From positions 1-8,418 of the forward strand of contig JAUWLJ010000074.1 of NCBI GenBank assembly GCA_030613705.1: a stretch of 8,418 nt of DNA. The letters run 5' to 3'. This document shows, one piece after another, positions 1-6,030 of the stretch. Below the pieces are notes generated by a model, which was given only the letters and a program-made list of their open reading frames with translations, had not been told where the DNA came from and ran no database searches. Each line of letters begins with the position of its first letter. The stretch's first letter is position 1. The translations under genes were made by a program, and so were the position numbers. This DNA comes from Chloroflexota bacterium. GTDB taxonomy: Bacteria; Chloroflexota; Anaerolineae; Anaerolineales; UBA4823.

Positions 1-2
1 CA

Positions 3-506
3 GTCACAACTGAACAGATTCTACATCCGGAACGATATCCTGCAGACCAACCTGAAATTGTAGAACTTCCCGATTTAATGCCAATATTAGGTGAGGGATG
101 GCGTGAGTTAGACCGCGGAGTTATGGGAGAGTGGTATACATTTCTCATTCTGGCCCACGGCTTGAACCCTGAAGCAAGGTTGAGCGAATCCGAATCCAAG
201 GCAGCCAGCGATGGTTGGGGAGGGGATGAATATCTCGTGTATTATGACGAACAAGATAGCACCATAGTCCTCGTCATGCATACATCCTGGGAAAGCGTGA
301 ATGATGCCACACAATTCTACAACGCATTTCAAAAACATTCTACTGCCCGGTTCGGAGCTCCCTCAAACTTGCAAAACAACCGAATTGGCTGGACGCATGA
401 AGGTGGATACACAGAGCTGAGCACTCAAAATCAATTCACCACCTGGGTCTTAGCCCCAGATGAAGCCATTGCTCAGCAGATTTGGTCCGCAATCTATAGC
501 CCCTAA
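3..506 (+). CDS. C-terminal part of a putative surface metallopeptidase-like protein (DUF6782 / Hvo_1808-like), 5' end outside window
   Basis: The frame is open from the left edge (first full codon at 3) to TAA at 504-506, giving 167 visible residues. It begins VTTEQILHPERYPADQP, so the ATG at 78 is internal; that ATG also has no Shine-Dalgarno sequence. A 'TEQILHPE(K/R)Y' segment followed by 'GWGGDEYLVYYDEQ' and a 'TSWESVNDATQFYNAF' stretch is, from memory, the C-terminal portion of secreted proteins annotated as putative metallopeptidases (DUF6782) or Hvo_1808-type surface proteins. In those, an HExxH zinc site and a 'YPY..G..FV..LY..GGW' segment lie just upstream. None of that catalytic part is visible here, so activity cannot be judged. 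The visible part has no membrane segment and no cysteine. It converges on the TPR gene. The assignment rests on motif memory only and could be a related but non-enzymatic surface protein. Confidence 0.6.
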   Translation, partial: VTTEQILHPERYPADQPEIVELPDLMPILGEGWRELDRGVMGEWYTFLILAHGLNPEARLSESESKAASDGWGGDEYLVYYDEQDSTIVLVMHTSWESVNDATQFYNAFQKHSTARFGAPSNLQNNRIGWTHEGGYTELSTQNQFTTWVLAPDEAIAQQIWSAIYSP

Positions 507-635
507 TCTGATGCAAAATTTGGTTAGGCAACACTCCTTCACCTTGAATTTAGCATCCAAACTCCCTGTGTGGGTTGAAAACTCAAGATAAGTAATAACT
601 AGCTGCCTGACAATTTGGTAGAAAAAGCTGGAGTT
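507..635. other. Convergent intergenic gap, no clear terminator
   Basis: This 129-bp gap separates the stop of the left-edge gene from the stop of the TPR gene, so transcripts should end here from both sides. I found no GC-rich hairpin followed by a T-run on either strand. The best structures are a 4-bp TTGA/TCAA stem near 578-589 and a distant 8-bp inverted repeat, GTTAGGCA (523-530) with TGCCTGAC (604-611, one G-T pair). Neither looks like an intrinsic terminator, so termination may be factor-dependent or may lie inside the opposing gene. Confidence 0.5.
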
Positions 636-2972
636 TTATTCTTCACTATCTAAATTGTTGATCAATTCCTGGTAGCCCTCTTTATTTGGCGGATCAAGAT
701 CTAAGATAGCCTTAATCGCTTGTTTTGCACCCACCCGATCACCAGCATCGAGCAACAATTCCCCAATCGCATCATATTCCTGAATTGCTACCTCAATATG
801 CCCATATTTGAGGTGCAGCTCTGCTTTTTTCCGCCTGATGAAAATCCGTTCCGGGTATTCGTCAACCAGCTTATCCAAATATGTCAATACTAACTCATCT
901 TCACCGCTTATTCCCATGAATGATAAATAATCATTCAGCTCTATCTGCGCTTGTTGATCCTGACCTAATCGTAACTTCAACTCAATTAATTTCTCAGTAG
1001 ATTGGTAATCATCTGGTTTTACTGAACGAATTTGTTCATAAATCTCAACTGCATGTTTCCAATCTAAACTCTGCAATTCGATATCTGCCAAATGATGGAG
1101 AATATTGACAGTAAGATCACGATTTATTCCAGTATTCTGGGCGAGCTGGTATGCTTCAAGATAAACTTCACGTGCCCTATTCAGATCAGCTAGGTTGTAG
1201 TAAACCCCAGCTAAGTTGATCTTTTCTTGAATAGCTTCATAATATTGACCCTTCTCTTCTTGCAACGCAATTAGCTGCATCCTTGCATCTAGGTCCATTG
1301 GTGCAGCTTTTAATAGTCGCTGCAAAACTTTAATAGCATGAAACGTTTCACCTCTGGCATGGTAGGTCTGAGCAATTGTTCCAAACTTCTCGATTGCCTC
1401 TTTCAGGTGTTCTTGTTTCAGCAGCAGCTCTCCCATATATGTATGCAAGGGCAAATATGTGGGCGCGAACTGAATCGCAAAGTAGGCTTCTTCCATTGCC
1501 GAACGCATATACCCTGATCTGGCGTAATGATTGATCGTCCTCACAGATTCAACAATCCGATATCCTTGCGGATTGGTTAAAACCTCCCCTATCGGGATAG
1601 ATGGAGCACCATCAATATCAATCTGATAATCCCCTCTTGCTTGCACCAGATGCTGTTGCCAACCGGGCCGAAATAACATATCGTCAATCAAATCACAGAG
1701 TTTATTTTTTATCTGTGGATCGGATTGTTTTGACTCAGCCTCGATGATGGGATCATACATCCGCAGCATGTCTGCGCTCTGATCTTTAGGAACTACTTGT
1801 GCATCTGCTAATCGCAAGGCTTCGAGGTAATTCGTTGCACCTTCATTCAAACGACCCATGAAGCGCATCGTTCTTGCCAAGATAATCCGAGCAGCTAAAG
1901 CATAATCCGCAGCGCTTAAACTGCGCTCAAGATATCTCACAGCACTCTCCAAGCGATCCCCTCGTGAGTGGATGAAACCCAGATCGAAATATGCTGCTGG
2001 GTGATCCAATCCGGCTTCAACAGCCTTTTCCAGTTCATCAGCAGCTTCTTGATCAGAACCTTTTCCCCGATAAATAACCGCTTGTTGCAGATGAGTGAAG
2101 ACTCTTTTCGAATCTCCTTGCCTGATAAACCCAGCAGAGGGCATCCCATCTGCCAAAGCCTGCATTTCACGTGCTAATCCCTCCCGGTCATTTTTACGGT
2201 CCCCTGACTCTTGCTCAAATACTAGATTCGCCAAGACAAGCAATGCTTTCTGGTGCGCCTCAGCCACAGGATCAAGATCAGACACTTCTTCTTCCCGGCT
2301 TATCACAGGTTCTGCCGGTGGAATGGATTCTCGCTCAATTTGAAAAGTTTCTACACGTGAGGGAACAGGTAACGGTAGAGCCATGCCATTATCGATCAGG
2401 GACAATGCCTGCGCTGCCTCACGACTGGTAGGCTGAATAGAGAGCGCATGCTCTGCCGCTTGTTTAGCACTTTCCAATTCTCCTTGATGCTGCATCAAAC
2501 TGGCAACAATCAAGAATTCGGTTACAGCTTGTTGCTTGCGACCCGTGCGCTCGTAAATTAGTGCTAACCTCGAATGGGTAGGCAGATTCTCTGCATCGAC
2601 TCGATTGACTCTCACCAAACATTCGACGGCTTTAGCAATATTGCCTTCTTTAAGGTAGAGTTCGCTTGCTCGCAGAGCTGGCGAGATAACATCCTCATGT
2701 TGTCCAAGCATTTCATGTAGTTGAGAAGTTTTCTCAAATCCCAGAGGATCCTCTGGTGACAATTCCACCGCCTGCAAATAATATTGAAGCGATTGGTCAT
2801 AGGAACCAAGTTCATACAAGGCTAGCCCAAGACTAACTAAAGCTTTTGGATCATCCGGCTTCTCTTCAAGTGCCTGGTGATAATGATCTGCAGCATCCTG
2901 CCAATCCTGATCCCAGGCAGCAGTATGACCTTTATTCATTGCTTCTTGGAAGCGTTTCTGGCTCTCAGTCAT
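636..2972 (-). CDS. Large tetratricopeptide-repeat (TPR) protein, cytoplasmic, function unknown
   Basis: This 778-aa protein is built from helical TPR repeats, which normally act as protein-binding scaffolds. Clear repeats lie at about residues 17-40, 43-74 (ALVSLGLALYELGSYDQ then SLQYYLQAVELSPED), 99-130, 133-165 and 165-190. A Pro/Glu-rich linker follows at about 195-235, then repeats at about 326-356 and 358-390. A less regular stretch covers 395-470, and a second long array runs from about 474 to the end, including 508-540, 541-572, 580-611, 625-655 and 713-745. There is no signal peptide, membrane helix or attached enzymatic domain, so it is probably a cytoplasmic scaffold. The ATG start at 2972 is the only plausible one: an in-frame TAA lies 15 bases upstream of it and GGAG precedes it. 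It follows polA by 30 bp on the same strand and is probably co-transcribed. Its partner and role cannot be told from sequence. Confidence 0.9.
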   Translation of the reverse strand: MTESQKRFQEAMNKGHTAAWDQDWQDAADHYHQALEEKPDDPKALVSLGLALYELGSYDQSLQYYLQAVELSPEDPLGFEKTSQLHEMLGQHEDVISPALRASELYLKEGNIAKAVECLVRVNRVDAENLPTHSRLALIYERTGRKQQAVTEFLIVASLMQHQGELESAKQAAEHALSIQPTSREAAQALSLIDNGMALPLPVPSRVETFQIERESIPPAEPVISREEEVSDLDPVAEAHQKALLVLANLVFEQESGDRKNDREGLAREMQALADGMPSAGFIRQGDSKRVFTHLQQAVIYRGKGSDQEAADELEKAVEAGLDHPAAYFDLGFIHSRGDRLESAVRYLERSLSAADYALAARIILARTMRFMGRLNEGATNYLEALRLADAQVVPKDQSADMLRMYDPIIEAESKQSDPQIKNKLCDLIDDMLFRPGWQQHLVQARGDYQIDIDGAPSIPIGEVLTNPQGYRIVESVRTINHYARSGYMRSAMEEAYFAIQFAPTYLPLHTYMGELLLKQEHLKEAIEKFGTIAQTYHARGETFHAIKVLQRLLKAAPMDLDARMQLIALQEEKGQYYEAIQEKINLAGVYYNLADLNRAREVYLEAYQLAQNTGINRDLTVNILHHLADIELQSLDWKHAVEIYEQIRSVKPDDYQSTEKLIELKLRLGQDQQAQIELNDYLSFMGISGEDELVLTYLDKLVDEYPERIFIRRKKAELHLKYGHIEVAIQEYDAIGELLLDAGDRVGAKQAIKAILDLDPPNKEGYQELINNLDSEE

Positions 2973-2977
2973 GGCAT

Positions 2978-2981
2978 CTCC
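2978..2981 (-). promoter_or_regulatory. Ribosome binding site of the TPR gene
   Basis: On the minus strand GGAG stands 5 nt before the ATG at 2972. It lies inside the 30-bp gap after the polA TAG, so the TPR gene has its own translation signal even though it probably shares the polA transcript. An ATG at 2977-2975, overlapping this site, is out of frame. Confidence 0.7.
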
Positions 2982-3002
2982 GTCTGATTATAAACCCCAT
3001 TT

Positions 3003-5798
3003 CTAGATCGGTGACATATCATTCCAGTTAGGACCGCTTCGGGCATCGGTTTGCAGGGGTATTTTCAGTGGGTAGGCAGCTTGCATAACCCTGCTCACCA
3101 GGTTTGCAGTTGGTTTTAGCTCTTCGATTGGACATTCTAGGACTAATTCATCATGCACTTGCAGTAACATTTTTGCCGATAAGCCAGCTTGTTTTAGAGC
3201 TCCAGCAACCCGAAGCATGGCAATTTTCATAATATCCGCTGCTGTTCCTTGGATGGGAGCATTGATCGCTTCTCGCTCCTCACGATTGCGAATATTACGA
3301 TTGGTTTGCGTCTTCAATCCAAGGAAGTAGCGCCGACGGCCCAATAAAGTTTCGACATACCCCTTCTCTGCGGCCTGTGCTTTCATCCCATCCAGGTATT
3401 TCTTTACTCCTGGAAATTGTTCGAAGTACGCGTTAACAAAATCTTCCGCTTCTGCCAGAGTGATATCCATATAGCGTGATAAACCAAAGGCACTCATCCC
3501 ATAAATTAAACCAAAATTGACTCCCTTCGCCCGGTTGCGCTGTTCTTTCGAAACCTGGTCTATGGGCACTTCGTAAATCGCAGCAGCAGTCGCTGCATGG
3601 ATATCATGTCCTGCCCGAAATGCAGCCAGCATCGTTTCGTCATTTGACATGTGGGCGACAATGCGAAGTTCGACCTGTGAATAATCAACAGAAAGCAAAG
3701 TATTCCCTGGTTCAGCGATAAAAGCCTTGCGGACTCGTCTTCCAAGCTCAGTTCGGATAGGGATATTTTGTAAGTTTGGATCGGAGGATGCGATTCGACC
3801 AGTGACTGATCCAGCCTGGTTATATGAGGTGTGGACCCGTCCAGTAATTGGGTTCACTTGTAGTGGGAGCGCGTCAACATAGGTATTTTTTAGCTTTGAT
3901 AATTCCCGGTACTCGAGCACCCAATCCACTACCGGATGATCTCCTTTCATTGCCTCTAGTGTCACAGCTGCGGTTGAATAATAACCGCTCGACGTTCGTT
4001 GGGTCCGATCTGGCGGAGTGAGATCTAGTCGCTCAAATAAAGCCCCAGAAAGCTGCTGAGGTGAATTGAGATTGAATTCCACACCCACCGAGTCAAAAAT
4101 CCGGGTTTCAATTAAGCCTAATCGCTGGCTCAATTCCTCCGACATGTGCGCAAGATAATCAACATCTAACCCAATTCCGGCCATTTCCATTTCTGCAAGC
4201 ACTTGGACAAGAGGCATTTCGATCTCATTGAACAATCGTGTTGCCTGGCGTTCATTCAATTCTTCTTCAAGGCCGAGTTGCAAGCATAATGGAATCACTG
4301 CATCGTCACCGGCATATTTGGCTGCTTCAGCAATGCTCACATCAGCCATACTGCGTTGGTTTTTACCTTTGCCGATCAGTTCTTCGATCATCGTCATCTT
4401 GATATTAAGTCGAACCCAAGCAAGGTTTTTCAATCCCAGATTACGTGAAGTAGGGTTAATCAACCACTCGGCGATCATGGTATCAAAGGATAGTGGTTGC
4501 ACCTGAAACCCATTACGAGCCAGAATCACGGCATCGTATTTAATATTGTGTCCAACTTTTGGTATTTCTGGATTTTCAAGAGGTCCACGCAGTGCCTCAA
4601 GGATCACATCCTTTGGCAACTGGGTTCCTCCGTTTGCCCGGTGACCGACAGGAATATAATATCCACTATCGAGATCTACGGCCAGGGAGATTCCAACCAG
4701 ATCTGCCTCCATCTGGTCGGTGGATGTGGTTTCGGTATCAAACGAAATCCGCTCAACACTATCCAATATTGATACTAATTCATTTAACTTCTCATTGGTA
4801 TCAATTATTATCGATTGAATCTGGGACTGCGCCTGGGGAGATTCCTTCATCTCCTCGGGATCCGCAAGAAAAGTCAATTGATCACCATGGAACTTAATTT
4901 TCGAATCTTGTGAACCAACCATTTTCTCGAGACGGGTGAACAATGAGCGAAATTCAAGCTCGCGGAACAGTTTCTCTACTTCTTGCGGGTCAAAATGTTC
5001 AGTTCGTGCCTGATCAAGATTCAGGGGGACAACTAAGTCTGTCACAATCCTGGCCAATTCCTGGCTCATCAGTGCATCGTCATGACTTTTTTCTAGCTTG
5101 TTGCGTACTGAGGTGGATATATTCTCTAAATTGGCATAAATGTTCTCAAGGGTATCGTATTCAGCCAACAGCTTTACTGCGGTTTTTTCACCAACGCCTC
5201 TTACGCCAGGTATATTGTCAGATTTGTCACCTACAAGCGCCTTAAAGTCCACAATCTGGTCTGGACGTACTCCAATAAATTCGATCACATCATCTCGGAG
5301 GTAATCTTTTGCATCAGACAACGATTTTCCAGGGAGGCTGACCATCACGCGATCGTTGACCAGCTGCAGCAGGTCCTTGTCACCAGTGATAATTTTTACA
5401 CCCAAACCTGCTTCTACTGCCTTGACCGCGACACTACCCAATACATCATCTGCTTCGTACCCCTCGAGTTCAAGTCGCGGAATATTGAAGGCATCTACCA
5501 GCTGACGCACTCTCACCATCTGGATAACCAGATCATCTGGCATTTTCTCCCGGGTTCCTTTGTAGTCTGAGTACAATTCGTCCCGGAACGTCTTTCCTGT
5601 ATCAAATGCGACCATCAAATAATCCGGTCGCTCCTGTTCCAAGATTCTCAACAAAACACTCGCAAAACCGTATACCCCCGCCGTTGGTTCACCGTCTCGA
5701 GTAATCCAATGCTGTCCTCCAGTACCTCCACGCGTTAACGCAAAGTAAGTTCGGTACGCCAAGGCATGACCATCTAGAAGGAAAATTGTGGGAGGCAT
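3003..5798 (-). CDS. polA: DNA polymerase I (5' nuclease, 3'-5' exonuclease, polymerase)
   Basis: The enzyme fills gaps and removes RNA primers during lagging-strand synthesis and repair. The 931-aa product is close to E. coli Pol I (928 aa). The 5' nuclease (about 1-290) shows D9, D66, the YEADD acidic pair D117/D118, GDKD (D140, D142) and DKSDNIPGVRGVG at 191-203. The 3'-5' exonuclease (about 330-515) keeps DTE (D354, E356), HNIKYD (D422) and YAGDD (Y495, D499), so proofreading should be active. The polymerase domain (about 525-931) has DYSQVE (D705), RNRAKGVNFGLIYG (R754, K758, F762, Y766) and VHDE (D883). F762 is the E. coli-type residue associated with discrimination against dideoxynucleotides. 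The start was set at ATG 5798 because the protein then begins MPPTIFLLDG, as the family does, and AGAGGT lies 8 nt before it. A TTG at 5870 would add 24 residues with no family resemblance. The TPR gene follows on the same strand. Confidence 0.98.
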   Translation of the reverse strand: MPPTIFLLDGHALAYRTYFALTRGGTGGQHWITRDGEPTAGVYGFASVLLRILEQERPDYLMVAFDTGKTFRDELYSDYKGTREKMPDDLVIQMVRVRQLVDAFNIPRLELEGYEADDVLGSVAVKAVEAGLGVKIITGDKDLLQLVNDRVMVSLPGKSLSDAKDYLRDDVIEFIGVRPDQIVDFKALVGDKSDNIPGVRGVGEKTAVKLLAEYDTLENIYANLENISTSVRNKLEKSHDDALMSQELARIVTDLVVPLNLDQARTEHFDPQEVEKLFRELEFRSLFTRLEKMVGSQDSKIKFHGDQLTFLADPEEMKESPQAQSQIQSIIIDTNEKLNELVSILDSVERISFDTETTSTDQMEADLVGISLAVDLDSGYYIPVGHRANGGTQLPKDVILEALRGPLENPEIPKVGHNIKYDAVILARNGFQVQPLSFDTMIAEWLINPTSRNLGLKNLAWVRLNIKMTMIEELIGKGKNQRSMADVSIAEAAKYAGDDAVIPLCLQLGLEEELNERQATRLFNEIEMPLVQVLAEMEMAGIGLDVDYLAHMSEELSQRLGLIETRIFDSVGVEFNLNSPQQLSGALFERLDLTPPDRTQRTSSGYYSTAAVTLEAMKGDHPVVDWVLEYRELSKLKNTYVDALPLQVNPITGRVHTSYNQAGSVTGRIASSDPNLQNIPIRTELGRRVRKAFIAEPGNTLLSVDYSQVELRIVAHMSNDETMLAAFRAGHDIHAATAAAIYEVPIDQVSKEQRNRAKGVNFGLIYGMSAFGLSRYMDITLAEAEDFVNAYFEQFPGVKKYLDGMKAQAAEKGYVETLLGRRRYFLGLKTQTNRNIRNREEREAINAPIQGTAADIMKIAMLRVAGALKQAGLSAKMLLQVHDELVLECPIEELKPTANLVSRVMQAAYPLKIPLQTDARSGPNWNDMSPI

Positions 5799-5805
5799 GC
5801 TTAAT

Positions 5806-5811
5806 ACCTCT
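5806..5811 (-). promoter_or_regulatory. Ribosome binding site of polA
   Basis: On the minus strand AGAGGT is followed by 7 nt (TTAAGC-type spacer) and then the ATG at 5798. It decides the start in favour of 5798 over the upstream TTG at 5870. It lies only 7 nt beyond the last segment of the leader inverted repeats, close enough for leader folding to influence ribosome access. Confidence 0.7.
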
Positions 5812-5818
5812 TTGGGAT

Positions 5819-5868
5819 CAACCCTAAGTATGAAGCAGGGTTGCCAAGATAAATTTTTCCAACCCTGC
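5819..5868 (-). promoter_or_regulatory. Three-segment inverted-repeat array in the polA leader (possible RNA switch or operator)
   Basis: Read along the polA transcript, segment 1 is GCAGGGTTG (5868-5860), segment 2 is CAACCCTGC (5843-5835), and segment 3 is AGGGTTG (5825-5819). Each of these statements can be checked by eye. Segment 1 pairs perfectly with segment 2 over 9 bp, with a 16-nt loop. Segment 2 can instead pair over 7 bp with segment 3, with a 9-nt loop if CAACCCT alone is used plus two unpaired bases. The pairings exclude each other, and segment 3 ends 7 nt before the Shine-Dalgarno sequence. An mRNA switch is inferred from this layout; a DNA operator is an alternative. No U-tract follows either stem, so classical attenuation by an intrinsic terminator is unlikely. 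Confidence 0.45.
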
Positions 5869-5892
5869 AAGTATACATAAACATCTATACAG

Positions 5893-5922
5893 ATTGTAAT
5901 AAAGGTGTGATTTAATTGGTAA
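5893..5922 (-). promoter_or_regulatory. Candidate sigma-70-type promoter of polA
   Basis: On the minus strand TTACCA (5922-5917, 4 of 6 matches to TTGACA) is separated by 18 bp from TACAAT (5898-5893, 5 of 6 matches to TATAAT). Initiation about 7 nt further on would fall near 5886, giving a leader of about 88 nt that contains all three leader repeat segments. A competing -10 candidate, TATACT at 5875-5870, has only a poor -35 (TTACAA, 18-bp spacer) and would start transcription inside segment 1. Confidence 0.45.
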
Positions 5923-5932
5923 ATATCACCAA
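5904..5932. promoter_or_regulatory. Operator-like near-palindrome over the polA promoter
   Basis: GGTGTGATTT (5904-5913), a 7-bp centre and AAATATCACC (5921-5930) form an inverted repeat matching at 8 of 10 positions. A second overlapping palindrome is TTGGT (5916-5920), 7 bp, ACCAA (5928-5932). Both overlap the -35 hexamer and spacer of the candidate polA promoter, a usual place for a repressor site. This AT-rich region can give such matches by chance, so the call is tentative. Confidence 0.3.
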
Positions 5933-5951
5933 GAATTGCTCAGTAGTGTAA

Positions 5952-5965
5952 CATGGGCCACCATG
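5952..5965. repeat. Short inverted repeat CATGG-N4-CCATG
   Basis: CATGG (5952-5956) and CCATG (5961-5965) are perfect 5-bp arms around GCCA. The site lies between the two divergent promoters, 14 bp before the tandem 12-mers. It could be part of a regulator site, but 5-bp arms are weak evidence. Confidence 0.25.
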
Positions 5966-5978
5966 AGTGACAAGACTT

Positions 5979-6004
5979 TTGACATCCACCTGTTGACATC
6001 CACC
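5979..6004 (+). repeat. Tandem direct repeat TTGACATCCACC x2
   Basis: Two exact 12-bp copies, 5979-5990 and 5993-6004, are separated by TG, giving a 14-bp period. Each starts with the consensus -35 hexamer TTGACA. Only the second copy has a -10-like element at the right distance. The pair could be a duplicated promoter element or a direct-repeat binding site for a regulator of the downstream gene. Confidence 0.8.
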
Positions 6005-6021
6005 GATGAACATGATATTTT
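5993..6021 (+). promoter_or_regulatory. Promoter of the transglycosylase-like gene, probably nearly leaderless
   Basis: A perfect TTGACA (5993-5998), a 17-bp spacer and TATTTT (6016-6021, 4 of 6) preceded by TG one base away (6013-6014, extended -10) form a strong candidate. Initiation 6-8 nt after the -10 would fall at about 6027-6029, only 2-4 nt before the ATG at 6031. The absence of a usable Shine-Dalgarno sequence before that ATG agrees with this. Confidence 0.6.
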
Positions 6022-6030
6022 TGTTATAGG

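Noticed and set aside
78..506. A complete 142-aa gene starting at ATG 78
   Set aside because: The same frame is open to the left edge, the upstream residues fit the family (TEQILHPERY), and no ribosome binding site precedes ATG 78.
523..611. Inverted repeat GTTAGGCA / TGCCTGAC as a terminator between convergent genes
   Set aside because: The arms are 73 nt apart, one pair is G-T, and no T-run follows.
4228..4897. Overlapping plus-strand open frames (92-112 aa) opposite polA
   Set aside because: They lie antisense to strongly conserved polA codons, show no recognisable motif and lack ribosome binding sites.
5799..5870. A 24-residue N-terminal extension of polA from TTG 5870
   Set aside because: The extension has no resemblance to Pol I, which normally begins a few residues before LLDG. 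It also runs through the inverted repeats, and the good Shine-Dalgarno sequence belongs to ATG 5798.
6006..6029. Seven-codon leader peptide MNMIFLL ending just before ATG 6031
   Set aside because: It has no ribosome binding site, its start lies upstream of the predicted transcription start, and no regulatory codon run is present.
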